Assembly (NCBI GenBank): GCA_021788095.1
Contig: JAJYLB010000010.1
Span: forward strand, 1-64,000
DNA: 64,000 nucleotides
Direction: 5' to 3'
Source: Acidobacteriota bacterium
GTDB lineage: Bacteria; Acidobacteriota; Terriglobia; Acidiferrales; UBA7541
Shown here: positions 28,408 to 37,286 of the stretch, one piece after another
How positions within the stretch are numbered: position 1 is the first letter of the stretch
Layout of the letters: every line of letters starts with the position of its first letter
Program-made: the position numbers and the translations under genes
The notes under the pieces: generated by a model
Database searches by the model: none
Told to the model about the DNA's origin: nothing
Seen by the model: the letters and a program-made list of their open reading frames with translations, nothing else

Positions 28408-30018
28408 GTGTTTGAGCAGGTTCTCAATCCGGCCGGGACCTTATGGCTCACCGTGTCGCTCGCCTTGGCTCCGCTGGTGGTTCTGCTGTTCCTTCTTGCC
28501 GTTCTGCGGATCACCGCATGGCTCGCGGCGATTCTTTCCGGGGCGATGGCCATTCTGCTCGGCATTCTGGTTTGGCACGCGCCACTCGCCGGCACGTTCG
28601 AGTCGTACTTGTACGGCGGCCTTACCGGGGCGTGGGTAATCGACTGGATCACCTTTTGGGGTCTCATCCTATTCAACACCCTGGTGCTCACCGGAGAGTT
28701 CGACCGGTTCAAGGACTGGCTGATTCACCACGCCACCGCCGACATTCGAATCCAAACCATTCTGCTCGGGTGGGCTTTCGGCGCCCTGCTCGAAGGGCTG
28801 GTGGGATTCGGTTATCCGTGGGCGGTGGTAGTGCCGATTCTGGTCGGGCTGGGAATTGCCGACCTCGAAGCGATACGCGTCGCCGCGCTGGCCAACAATG
28901 CGCCGGTATCTTTTGGAGCGCTGGGGGCGCCCATTCTGGGACTGGCGGCGGTTACTGGACTTCCCGCGTACTCGCTCTCCGCTTCGATCGGGAATATCGT
29001 CGCCCTTCTGGCGCTGCTGCCGCCCTGGATACTGATTTTCCTCGTCAGCGGCAAGGAAGGAACGCTGGAGGCGTGGCCGTTGGCGATCGTCGGATCGGTC
29101 TCCTACGTATTGGGTCAGTGGCCGGTGGCGCATTTCCTGGGGCCGTATCTGCCGGACGTCAGCGGGGCGCTGGTTTCTTTCTGGGTGCTTTTTCTCTTCG
29201 TCAAGCTTTGGCGGCCGAAAACGATTCGCGGGTTCGGCGGGGCCGCGTTGCAAGCGAAACCGCTGGAACCTTCGAAAGCGAAGCAATGGAGTTCGCCGCG
29301 CTACGCATTCACGGTGTGGATTCCCTTCATCGCGTTCGTTCTGATCGTGGTTGCCTGGACCGGTCCCTGGTCGCCGCTGCCGGCCATCAGCCTGCTGAAG
29401 CTGTCGGTCTCCGCGACTTCGGCGGTTACCCACCAAGCCGTTCCCTCCGCCTTCAATTTCAATCCGCTGAGCGGCGGCACATCGATCCTGGTTTCCTGGC
29501 TGGCGATCTTGTCGATCCTGAGGCCCGGCGCTCGCACGGTGGCGGGCGTCTTCCTTCGCACGTTCAAGCAGATGTGGGGCGCCCTGCTCGTCGCCTTTTT
29601 CATTTTCGCGCTGGCGTATATCTTCGCGTATACGGGAATGGCCAACTCGCTCGCGTATGGCTTCTCGAAGATCGGCCTCTTCTTCGTCGTACTGGCGCCC
29701 GTGCTGGGCTGGATCGGGGTGGCGCTGTCGGGAAGCAACACTTCGACCAACGCGATGTTCGGGCCGGTACAGGCGGTCGCCGGCACGCTGCTGAAGCTGC
29801 CCGCTTTGCTGCTGCCGTCATTCAACTCGGTGGGAGCGGAGGTGGGAAAGCCGATTGCGCCGCAGACGGCGAGCGTAGGCGTGTCGACCAGCAAATACGT
29901 GCGGAGCGAAGGAGAGGTGATCCGGCACAACATGAGCTGGACGCTCGTGATGCTGGCTTATTTGGTCCTGATCGATCTATTTTTCTACTACCTGTTTCCC
30001 CATTCGATGGCGCTCTAG
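28408..30018 (+). CDS. L-lactate permease (LctP family)
   Basis: Inner-membrane lactate/glycolate uptake carrier. It has 536 residues, many hydrophobic helices and family motifs: LVGFGYPWAVVVPILVGLGI, ANNAPVSFGALGAPILGLA, and the C-terminal LSGSNTSTNAMFGPVQ with IAPQTASVGVSTSKYVRSEG. GTG 28408 follows GGAAGG. Downstream of the lactate dehydrogenase, the pair forms a lactate utilisation unit; no LldR or LutR-type regulator is adjacent. Confidence 0.94.
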   Translation: MFEQVLNPAGTLWLTVSLALAPLVVLLFLLAVLRITAWLAAILSGAMAILLGILVWHAPLAGTFESYLYGGLTGAWVIDWITFWGLILFNTLVLTGEFDRFKDWLIHHATADIRIQTILLGWAFGALLEGLVGFGYPWAVVVPILVGLGIADLEAIRVAALANNAPVSFGALGAPILGLAAVTGLPAYSLSASIGNIVALLALLPPWILIFLVSGKEGTLEAWPLAIVGSVSYVLGQWPVAHFLGPYLPDVSGALVSFWVLFLFVKLWRPKTIRGFGGAALQAKPLEPSKAKQWSSPRYAFTVWIPFIAFVLIVVAWTGPWSPLPAISLLKLSVSATSAVTHQAVPSAFNFNPLSGGTSILVSWLAILSILRPGARTVAGVFLRTFKQMWGALLVAFFIFALAYIFAYTGMANSLAYGFSKIGLFFVVLAPVLGWIGVALSGSNTSTNAMFGPVQAVAGTLLKLPALLLPSFNSVGAEVGKPIAPQTASVGVSTSKYVRSEGEVIRHNMSWTLVMLAYLVLIDLFFYYLFPHSMAL

Positions 30019-30523
30019 CCCGCTTCTTTCGCCTACGTGGAGACGAGGCAACGAGCGGGAATGGGTCAACAAAATGGAGAATTCCCATCGGGCTGCAAAA
30101 CCTCTTCTCATGGGTTGGATTCTCACACGCGCCTCCAGCCCTCTGAATGGCTCCGAGGTTCCGAAATGGGGCCTGGGGCATCCAATTCGGCACAGTTCCG
30201 CTACGGGAGCCTGCGCCAATCTTCTGCCTGGCCGCAGGGAACTTTCGCCGCAGAGCGCCTCCCCGGTGTAACTCCGTCCACGCAAGCCGATTAGAGTGTT
30301 TCGCCAAGAACAACCCTCTCTCACCCATTCGCCAGCGTTCCACTCCCGACGGCCATCGAATTGCTTTTCCACCCCGCTGAGACACGGACCCGGTTCGGAA
30401 GCGGCCACTCGCAAGGCCGCGATTCCGGCGGCGTGACGTTGTCGGAAGAGGTGCGGTCTCCCCGCTCTAGGAAAGGGCGGGCGGAGAGCGGTGGCAGCGA
30501 AACCGAGTTTCTGGAGGAAAACC
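30019..30523. other. Gene-free region between lactate permease and the exopolysaccharide locus
   Basis: About 505 bases. The only recognisable content is the decayed tRNA-Cys fragment at 30093-30140. The promoter of the exopolysaccharide locus may lie in the last 200 bases, but I see no clear -35/-10 pair. Confidence 0.5.
30093..30140 (+). repeat. Direct repeat copy 2: decayed tRNA-Cys 3' half
   Basis: CTGCAAAACCTCT is identical to the tRNA-Cys anticodon loop and stem, followed by a T-arm-like TGGGTTGGATTCTCA and the acceptor end CACGCGCCTCCAGCC. Eight of 48 positions differ from copy 1. It has no 5' half and mismatches in the T stem, so it is not a functional tRNA. Its position just past the lactate permease makes it a candidate distal attachment site. 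Confidence 0.65.
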
Positions 30524-31537
30524 ATGAGCGGAAATCGCGGGCGCAGGAACCTTCGGCAAGATTCAGGATCGTGGCTTGCACCTGGGATCAAACGGCTGGC
30601 GGTGGTGGTCTTCGCCTGCGGCTCCCTCTTCTGGCCGCTCCGGGCCGGCGCCGGCGAATCTCTTGGCATCGCCCGAGTGGCGGGAACCGCCATGCGCAAC
30701 GGGGCGCCCCTGTCGAATGGCAGCATCGTGTTTAGCGGCGATGTCGTCTCGACGGGCGCGCGGTCTGCGCTGCGGCTGGAGTCTTCCAAAGGCGAACGGG
30801 TTTGGCTGGGGGCCAATACCCGCGTGCACCTCGCCGACAACGCCGGGACGGTGGTCGTCGCGCTTCGAGAGGGCGCGGTTGGGGTTGCCTGCCGAGGCCA
30901 CGTTCAGGTGACGATGGCAGGGGGCGGCATGGCTTTGAGTTGGCGAGCCGGACCGTCACCCGTCCTCGCCCAACTCGCTCGGGTGAATTCAGACCAAGCG
31001 CAACTGTGGCTGGGGAAGGGAACGATCGAAATCGAGCAGGACGGCCATGACGTTCGCCTCGAGGCCGGCCCGTCGGGCTTGGTTTCCTCGGTTGGCGGGG
31101 GGCCGCGGCTGGCTTCGCCTTCCCGCTCGCTCGCGCCACAACTCGCCTCGGGCGAAGGCGGTCTCGAGGGCAGCATCGTCAACACCAGCTTGGCAAGCGT
31201 TTCCGGCGCAACCATCACGCTCACGAATACGGCTGGCGCGACCTACAAGGCCACCTCGGCTGCCGGCGGTTCCTTCCGATTCGACAACCTCCCGCCCGGA
31301 ACGTATACCCTCAGCGTCGCCGCGCCGGGCTACCTTACTTACCGGATGGACCACGTCATAGTAGTAAGCGGGAAACTGTCTTCCGTCTATGTCGAGCTCA
31401 AAGAGGGTGCGCGCGCGGGCATGCATAAGGGAGTGGTGATTGGGGTGGTCGGTGGCGCCGCGGCCGCACTGGGAATCGGCTTGGGTTCGGCGCTCACCGG
31501 CGGAAAGCACACCGTCAGCGGATCCACCATCGAGTAA
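30524..31537 (+). CDS. FecR-like domain protein with carboxypeptidase-regulatory-like domain
   Basis: Secreted or periplasmic protein opening the exopolysaccharide locus. Signal-like segment RLAVVVFACGSLFWPLRAGA. Residues about 45-150 look like a FecR/lipopolysaccharide-assembly beta domain (VAGTAMRNGAPLSNGSIVFS, VSTGARSALRLESSKGERVW). Residues about 210-300 form a CarboxypepD_reg-like fold (GSIVNTSLASVSGATITLT, FDNLPPGTYTLSVAAPGYL). A Gly/Ala-rich hydrophobic helix (GVVIGVVGGAAAALGIGLGS) lies near the C-terminus. ATG 30524 follows GGAGG by six bases; an earlier GTG at 30491 lacks such a site. The exact role is unknown. Confidence 0.75.
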   Translation: MSGNRGRRNLRQDSGSWLAPGIKRLAVVVFACGSLFWPLRAGAGESLGIARVAGTAMRNGAPLSNGSIVFSGDVVSTGARSALRLESSKGERVWLGANTRVHLADNAGTVVVALREGAVGVACRGHVQVTMAGGGMALSWRAGPSPVLAQLARVNSDQAQLWLGKGTIEIEQDGHDVRLEAGPSGLVSSVGGGPRLASPSRSLAPQLASGEGGLEGSIVNTSLASVSGATITLTNTAGATYKATSAAGGSFRFDNLPPGTYTLSVAAPGYLTYRMDHVIVVSGKLSSVYVELKEGARAGMHKGVVIGVVGGAAAALGIGLGSALTGGKHTVSGSTIE

Positions 31538-31586
31538 TCGTCCGTAGGGAGCTTCGAAAGTCACCGCACGCTAGGAGTGTCGAGGG

Positions 31587-32861
31587 ATGAGCGCAGGAAA
31601 GAGCAAAGAGACCGAAACCGGCGGGCAAGCCGCCTTCTTCCGCTTCCCGAAGCTTCGGGACGGACTATGGCGAGCCAGGAACGCCCGCGCCACCGGGCGG
31701 ACCCGAAACGGTTGTGCCCGAATGGGGGCGCTGCCGGCGGCGATATGGTTGGGAATGGCGCTCGTGGCGACGGGATTCGCGGTGTCGCTCGCCGCGCAAC
31801 GGCCGCTCGGAAGCGCCGGCGCGGCTCCCGCATCGGCACAGCGCGGACTCACCACTCAGGATTACAACCGGAAAATCCAGGAAATGCTTCCCCCGAGCGG
31901 TGCGTCGGGCCCCGGAGCCGGCCCCGGCGATTACCGCATAGGGGCGGAAGACCTGCTCCAAATCTCGGTGCTCGAAGCGCCGGATCTGGATCGCGCGGTC
32001 CGCGTCTCGGAAGAGGGCGAGATTTCGTTGCCGCTCGTCGGCACGCTGCGCGCCGCGGGATTGACTTCGCGCCAGCTCGAAATGGATGTGGAAACCGGGC
32101 TCGAGCGCCGGTACATGAACGATCCGCACGTGAGCGTTCTCGTTAAGGAGGTGCGCAGCCACGCGGTTTCCGTTTTCGGCGCGGTGGAAAAGCCGGGCGT
32201 GTTCGAGATCCGGCGGGGGAAGACGCTGATCGAAGTGTTGTCGATGGCCCAAGGCTTGGCCAGCGACGCTGGCGACACGGTGATCGTGATGCGTCACGCC
32301 GGAGATCCCGGGACCGCCTCTTCTTTCGTTCCCGCCATTTCCGCGCACTCGCGCGCCGCGGGTTCCCCGCCGGGGCACCCGGTCCCCGCGACGGACTCAG
32401 CCGGGTCGCCAGGCGCGAGCGTCAAGATCAGCTTGAAGGAGCTGCTCGAGAGCGGCGATCCTGGCTACAACGTGCTCGTCTATCCGGGCGACGTCGTCAA
32501 AGTCACTCGCGCCGGGATTGTCTACGTCGTGGGCCAGGTGCGGCGGCCCGGCGGGTTCTTGCTCCAGACCAACGAAAACATCTCCGTCTTGCAGGCCCTG
32601 GCGCTCGCCGAAGGCCTCTCCCCGACTGCGGCGGCGAAAAACGCGCGAATCATCGAGTCCGGAGCGACACCCGAATCCAGGAGACAGGTCGCGGTGAATC
32701 TGGAGAAGATTCTGAAGGGGAAAGCGCCCGATCTCGTCTTGCAGTCCCAGGACATCCTGTTCGTTCCGAATAGCGGACGCAAGTCCGTATTGCACGGTTT
32801 TGTCAACAGCATGGGCGGCATCGCGACGGCCGTGAGCGGCGCAGCCGTCTACAGGTACTAG
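31587..32861 (+). CDS. Polysaccharide export protein, Wza type
   Basis: Outer-membrane polysaccharide export (OPX) family. After a basic N-terminus and hydrophobic segment (ALPAAIWLGMALVATGFAVS) comes the Poly_export domain (GDYRIGAEDLLQISVLEAPD near residue 112) and two SLBB-type domains (VSVFGAVEKPGVFEIRRGKT and IVYVVGQVRRPGGFLLQTNE). A short hydrophobic C-terminus follows. No lipobox Cys is apparent after the hydrophobic segment, unlike E. coli Wza. It stops 2 bases before the Wzc-like gene, so the two export components are coupled. Confidence 0.9.
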   Translation: MSAGKSKETETGGQAAFFRFPKLRDGLWRARNARATGRTRNGCARMGALPAAIWLGMALVATGFAVSLAAQRPLGSAGAAPASAQRGLTTQDYNRKIQEMLPPSGASGPGAGPGDYRIGAEDLLQISVLEAPDLDRAVRVSEEGEISLPLVGTLRAAGLTSRQLEMDVETGLERRYMNDPHVSVLVKEVRSHAVSVFGAVEKPGVFEIRRGKTLIEVLSMAQGLASDAGDTVIVMRHAGDPGTASSFVPAISAHSRAAGSPPGHPVPATDSAGSPGASVKISLKELLESGDPGYNVLVYPGDVVKVTRAGIVYVVGQVRRPGGFLLQTNENISVLQALALAEGLSPTAAAKNARIIESGATPESRRQVAVNLEKILKGKAPDLVLQSQDILFVPNSGRKSVLHGFVNSMGGIATAVSGAAVYRY

Positions 32862-32863
32862 AA

Positions 32864-35206
32864 ATGAGCGAGGAGAGGAAGATGCAGCCGTTCGAGCCGC
32901 CGCTCCCCAGCCTTGACGATCGCCGCGTGGAACTCCTTCGAGGCTATCCGCAGCCCGAAACGGACGAACCGGCGGCCTACCTGCGCTCCTACTGGCGCAT
33001 TCTGCGCAGCCGGCGCTGGACCATTCTCTCGGCGGTGCTCGTCATCTTCACGCTCGTCGCCATCTACACGGTGCGGGAGAAGCCGGTCTACGAAGCCCAG
33101 TCCCTGCTCGAAATCGAGCAGGAAAATCCCAACATTGTTACGGTCCAGCAGATCTTCCAGCTTTCCAGCGTCTCGGAGGATTACCTCAACACCCAGTACA
33201 AGATCTTGAAGAGCGACGATCTCGCCCGCCAAGTCATCCAAACGCTTCACCTCGATCAGAGCAGGGAATTCAATCCCCCTCCGCGGGCTTGGCCTTGGCA
33301 GGCGAGCCATGAAGCGGATGGCGCCGGCGCCAAACGACCCGCCGACGCCGCGCACGAGCAGGGCGTTCTCCGCAACTTCGAAGGCGACCTCGAGGTCACT
33401 CCCATCCTGCGGAGCCGCTTGGTGACCGTCTCGTTTGATTCCCACGATCCGAAACTCGCCGCCGGCGTGGTCAACGCACTGGTGGATGCCTACGTTCAGC
33501 AGAATCTGGAAGCGCACTGGCAGGCGAGCCAGCAGGCGTCCGCATGGCTTTCGCAGCAGCTCGATAGCCTGAAGATCAAGCTCGAAAAGTCGGAAAACAA
33601 CCTCCAGACCTACGCCCAGGCGAACGGCTTGCTGTTCCTCGAAAGCGCGCAGGGACAGAGCGAAAACATCGTCAATCAACGCCTCCGCGAGCTTCAAGAC
33701 GAGCTGACCACCGCCCAGGCCGATCTCTACCGGAAGGAATCGCTTAACCACCTCGTTCAGGCGGGCGACTACGCGGCACTCCCGGGCGTCTTCGATAACC
33801 GCATGATGCAACAGTTGACGGTCCAACTGGCGGGGCTCACGCAGCAGCAGGCCCATCTCGCCCCGAATTTCAAGCCGAGCTACCCCAAGATGCGCGAGAT
33901 CGAGAGCCAGATCGATCGCATTCGGCAGTTTTTGACCGAGCAGAGGCAGCAGGCCGCCCGGAACATCCGGGACGAATACCTCGCCGCCCAGCGCCGCGTC
34001 GCGCTCGTCGAAGCCGCTTTCCAGAAGCAGCAGAAGCAGGCGAACGACGTCGCCGAAAAATCGGTCGAGTACAACATCCTGAAGCGTGAAGTGGACAGCA
34101 ACAAGCAGCTCTACGACGGCTTGCTCGAGCGGATGAAAGAAGCGGGAATCTCCGCGGGACTCAAGGCCAGCAACATTCGCGTGGTGGATGCCGCGGTGCC
34201 GCCGGTCAACCCAGTCAGGCCGCGTATTCCCCTGAACCTGGCTATCGGCCTTTTCGTCGGCCTCCTCGGCGGCATCAGCCTCGCGTTTCTCCAGGAACAT
34301 ATGGACGACACGCTCAAGTCTCCCGACGACGTCGAGAATTTCCTGCGCGCTCCCGCGCTCGCCCTGATCCCGGCGAGCCGCGCGGCGAATCTGGCGAGGA
34401 ACGCCCGCCACAAAACGGAGCCGCGGCCGCTCGTGGCCGTCTCCGATCTGACGATTTCCGGGCCGGCAAAAGGCGTTTCGCCAGACGGCAACGGCTGGCT
34501 GCGGGTGGATTCGGCTGCTATTTCCTCTTCCCCGCTCGCCGAGGCGTTCCGAAGCCTGCGCACTTCCGTCTTGCTCTCGACCGCCTCGCGGCCGCCGCAA
34601 TCGCTGGTGTTCGTCAGCGCGGAGCCGGCGGAGGGCAAGACGACCATTTGCGGCAATCTCGCGATCTCCCTGGCTCAGCTCGGCAAGCGCGTGCTCGTCG
34701 TCGACGCCGATATGCGCCGGCCGGCCGTGCACGAGTTCTTTCATCTGCCGAAAGCCGCCGGATTGGTGAACTACCTTACGGGCGACCCCGATTGGCGCGC
34801 GCTCGCGCAGCCCACGGGAATAGAGCGGCTGGACTGCCTGGTCTGCGGCCCCGTGCCTCCTAATCCCAGCGAACTGATCTTTTCCGGGCGCATGCGCGAC
34901 CTGATTCGCGAGGCGAGCGCCGAATACGATCTCGCGCTCATCGACGCGCCGCCGCTGCTCAATGTCGCCGACGGCCGCATTCTCGCCACGATGGTCGAAG
35001 GCGTGGTCATGGTCGTGAAGAGTGGAGCGACTCCCCGCGAGATGGTTCGGCGGGCGGAAATCTACGTCTCGGAAGTCGGTGGCCGCCTGATCGGCGTTGT
35101 GCTCAACGACGTGGATTTGCGCCGCGACGGCTACTACTACTACCGCTCCGGCTACGACTACTACTCTTCCGAGCGCAAGTATCGAACGAACGCAAATCGC
35201 TCGTAA
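32864..35206 (+). CDS. Wzc-type chain-length determinant and tyrosine autokinase
   Basis: Inner-membrane polysaccharide co-polymerase. Wzz domain with helix 1 at about 52-70 (WTILSAVLVIFTLVAIYTV), a long coiled-coil periplasmic region with GNVR-like segments, and helix 2 near 455-476. A cytosolic BY-kinase follows: Walker A SAEPAEGKTTICGNLA (about 585-600), Walker A' VLVVDADMRRPAVH and Walker B-like LIDAPPLL. A C-terminal tyrosine cluster (GYYYYRSGYDYYSSERKY) is typical of autophosphorylated tails. 780 residues. Confidence 0.95.
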   Translation: MSEERKMQPFEPPLPSLDDRRVELLRGYPQPETDEPAAYLRSYWRILRSRRWTILSAVLVIFTLVAIYTVREKPVYEAQSLLEIEQENPNIVTVQQIFQLSSVSEDYLNTQYKILKSDDLARQVIQTLHLDQSREFNPPPRAWPWQASHEADGAGAKRPADAAHEQGVLRNFEGDLEVTPILRSRLVTVSFDSHDPKLAAGVVNALVDAYVQQNLEAHWQASQQASAWLSQQLDSLKIKLEKSENNLQTYAQANGLLFLESAQGQSENIVNQRLRELQDELTTAQADLYRKESLNHLVQAGDYAALPGVFDNRMMQQLTVQLAGLTQQQAHLAPNFKPSYPKMREIESQIDRIRQFLTEQRQQAARNIRDEYLAAQRRVALVEAAFQKQQKQANDVAEKSVEYNILKREVDSNKQLYDGLLERMKEAGISAGLKASNIRVVDAAVPPVNPVRPRIPLNLAIGLFVGLLGGISLAFLQEHMDDTLKSPDDVENFLRAPALALIPASRAANLARNARHKTEPRPLVAVSDLTISGPAKGVSPDGNGWLRVDSAAISSSPLAEAFRSLRTSVLLSTASRPPQSLVFVSAEPAEGKTTICGNLAISLAQLGKRVLVVDADMRRPAVHEFFHLPKAAGLVNYLTGDPDWRALAQPTGIERLDCLVCGPVPPNPSELIFSGRMRDLIREASAEYDLALIDAPPLLNVADGRILATMVEGVVMVVKSGATPREMVRRAEIYVSEVGGRLIGVVLNDVDLRRDGYYYYRSGYDYYSSERKYRTNANRS

Positions 35207-35220
35207 GTAGTTGTAACTAC
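35207..35220. other. Short palindrome GTAGTTGTAACTAC
   Basis: A 6-base-pair stem with a 2-base loop directly after the Wzc-type gene stop, in the 110-base leader of the NusG-like gene. It could be a weak operator, a pause hairpin or chance; there is no T run. Confidence 0.3.
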
Positions 35221-35316
35221 ATCCTTTATGTCCGCCACGGCCTGTGGGTCGGGCGGCGAAGCTCTAGATGGGCACCTCAGCGAGAATCTTCCAGACCCCG
35301 AGGGCTGGATCCTAAC

Positions 35317-35904
35317 ATGGCTGCTCGAACGATTTCGCAACCGCTCGCCGAGCCGTTTCCGGAGCTTCCCGCCGCCTATCTCGCGCCGCGCTGGTATGCT
35401 GCCTACACCTGCGCGAATCACGAAAAGCAGGTGGCGGCGCAACTCGTCGAGCGCGGCGTCGAACATTTCCTTCCGCTCTACGAAACGGTACATCGCTGGA
35501 AGGATCGCCGCGTGCGTTTGCAACTCCCCCTCTTCCCCGGCTACATCTTCGTTCGCCTTGGGCTGGCGGACCGGCTCCGTGTCCTGCAAGTTCCCAGCGT
35601 CGTCCGCCTGGTAGGCTTCGGCGGCGGCCTCCCCGCCGTGCTCCCCGACCAGGAGATCGAAATCCTGCGCTGCGGACTGAATGCCGACCTCCGGGCGCAG
35701 CCTCATCCCTATCTCTCCGTCGGGCGTCGCGTTCGCCTGACGCGTGGCCCGCTGGCTGGCCTGGAGGGCATCCTCCAACGCCGCAAAGGCAGTTGCCGCG
35801 TCGTGCTCTCGGTAGACCTCATCCAGCGCTCCCTGGTCGTCGAGGTGGATGTAGGCGACTTCCCCCCCGCATACCGCAAGCTATCCGAAAGTCAAAACTT
35901 GTAG
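35317..35904 (+). CDS. NusG-like transcription antitermination protein of the exopolysaccharide locus
   Basis: Specialised NusG paralogue (RfaH/UpxY/LoaP-like position). The NGN domain has PRWYAAYTCANHEKQVAAQL, VEHFLPLYETVHRWKDRRV and LPLFPGYIFVRL. The C-terminal KOW domain has VRLTRGPLAGLEGILQR. The 195-residue length is normal. Lying third to fourth in a 29-kb co-oriented polysaccharide locus, it probably prevents premature termination there (inference). The two sugar-metabolism genes start just after its stop. Confidence 0.9.
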   Translation: MAARTISQPLAEPFPELPAAYLAPRWYAAYTCANHEKQVAAQLVERGVEHFLPLYETVHRWKDRRVRLQLPLFPGYIFVRLGLADRLRVLQVPSVVRLVGFGGGLPAVLPDQEIEILRCGLNADLRAQPHPYLSVGRRVRLTRGPLAGLEGILQRRKGSCRVVLSVDLIQRSLVVEVDVGDFPPAYRKLSESQNL

Positions 35905-35912
35905 CGAGTCGG

Positions 35913-37286
35913 ATGGATTCGCCAAACAAAACGGGCTGCGCGAGGGGCAAGTGCGACGTGAGAAAGCCGCAGTCAACATCGCCAGAACGCTTTCGACGGG
36001 GCCGTGCCTCGCCGCCACGGCCGTTCCCAACTCGAGCGCCCCGGGAGATCGCGACCCGGGGATACGGCCCGGAAGCGGTTTCGGAAGCGACGCCTGCGAG
36101 CAGCGATTCCGCCCGGAAAGCGGTGGCGATTATTCCCGCCCGCGGTGGGTCGAAGGGAATCCCGGGGAAGAACGTGCGGTTGCTTTGTGGGAAGCCGCTG
36201 CTGGCCTATGCGGTTGCCGCGGCCTGGGCGGCACGAACCATCGATCGGGTGGTGGTATCGACCGATGACGCCGAAACCGGCCGGGTCGCCGAACAGTACG
36301 GCGCCGAGGTCGTTTGGCGGCCACCGGAAATCAGCGGAGACGACGCGCCGTCGGAAGCGGCCATCCTGCACGCCCTGGAAGAACTCGAGAGCCGATCGGC
36401 GTACACAGCGCCGGTCACCGTTTTCCTCCAATGCACCTCTCCGCTGATGCTGCCTGGGGATATCGACGGCACCGTCGAGGAGCTCGTGAAAACCGGCAGC
36501 GACTCCGCGCTGACGGTGACTCCGTTTCCCTACTTCCTCTGGCGGCGCGACGGCGAATGCGTTTCCGCGGTCAACCACGATCCCGCGCGGAGAGCGAGAA
36601 GGCAGGAACTCCATTCTCAATACCTCGAGACCGGCGCGGTATACGCGATGCGCACCGAGGGGTTCCGGCGCGCCCGCCACCGGTTCTTTGGGCGCGTGGC
36701 TTTGCACGTCACGCTAGGGCCTCAAGTGGAAATCGACGGCCCGGAGGACCTGGAAACCGCCGCCGCCCTGCTCGAGTCGCGCAAGCGCCGGGCGCACCGC
36801 AAGCTGTTCCCGCCAAGGATCGCCGCGGTGGTTTTGGACTTCGACGGGGTCTTCACCGACAACCGGGTTTTCGTGTCCCAGACCGGTACCGAATCGGTTG
36901 CCTGCAGCCGGTCGGATGGCTACGGCTTGGCCTGCCTTCAGAAACGGGGAATTCGGTGCTTGGTTCTCTCGGCCGAGTCCAGTCCCGTGGTGAAAGCCCG
37001 TTGCGAAAAGCTCGGCCTCCCCACCGTCCAGGGCGTCTCCGACAAATTGGCTGAGCTGAAAAGCTGGTGCAGAGGGGAAAGGGTGGACCTGTCGGAGGTG
37101 GTTTACGTCGGCAATGACGAGGCCGACCTCGGTTGCCTTCGGGCGGCCGGGGTGGGAGTCGCCGTGGCCGACGCGCACCCGTCGGCTCGCGCCGCCGCCT
37201 CGCTGCTGCTGACCTCGCCAGGCGGACGCGGGGCGCTGCGGGAGCTGAGCGATTTGATTCTGGAGGGTGAAGGAGGAAACCCATGA
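35913..37286 (+). CDS. CMP-nonulosonate synthetase fused to KdsC-like HAD phosphatase
   Basis: Two domains in 457 residues. Residues about 72-290 are a NeuA-type cytidylyltransferase: VAIIPARGGSKGIPGKNV, VVVSTDDAETGRVAEQYGAE, VTVFLQCTSPLMLPGDIDGT and a LETGAVYAMR segment. Residues about 300-457 are a KdsC-like HAD phosphatase: VVLDFDGVFTDNRVF with the nucleophile Asp, and YVGNDEADLGCLRAAGVGVA. The catalytic Asp residues appear intact. The same fusion order occurs in animal CMAS and some bacteria. The first 70 residues look disordered; later starts are possible. It overlaps the neuB start by 4 bases. Confidence 0.88.
   Translation: MDSPNKTGCARGKCDVRKPQSTSPERFRRGRASPPRPFPTRAPREIATRGYGPEAVSEATPASSDSARKAVAIIPARGGSKGIPGKNVRLLCGKPLLAYAVAAAWAARTIDRVVVSTDDAETGRVAEQYGAEVVWRPPEISGDDAPSEAAILHALEELESRSAYTAPVTVFLQCTSPLMLPGDIDGTVEELVKTGSDSALTVTPFPYFLWRRDGECVSAVNHDPARRARRQELHSQYLETGAVYAMRTEGFRRARHRFFGRVALHVTLGPQVEIDGPEDLETAAALLESRKRRAHRKLFPPRIAAVVLDFDGVFTDNRVFVSQTGTESVACSRSDGYGLACLQKRGIRCLVLSAESSPVVKARCEKLGLPTVQGVSDKLAELKSWCRGERVDLSEVVYVGNDEADLGCLRAAGVGVAVADAHPSARAAASLLLTSPGGRGALRELSDLILEGEGGNP

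Noticed and set aside
26589..30092. Possible integrase or transposase within the tRNA-Cys-flanked interval
   Set aside because: All frames outside the two lactate genes were read; none shows tyrosine or serine recombinase motifs.
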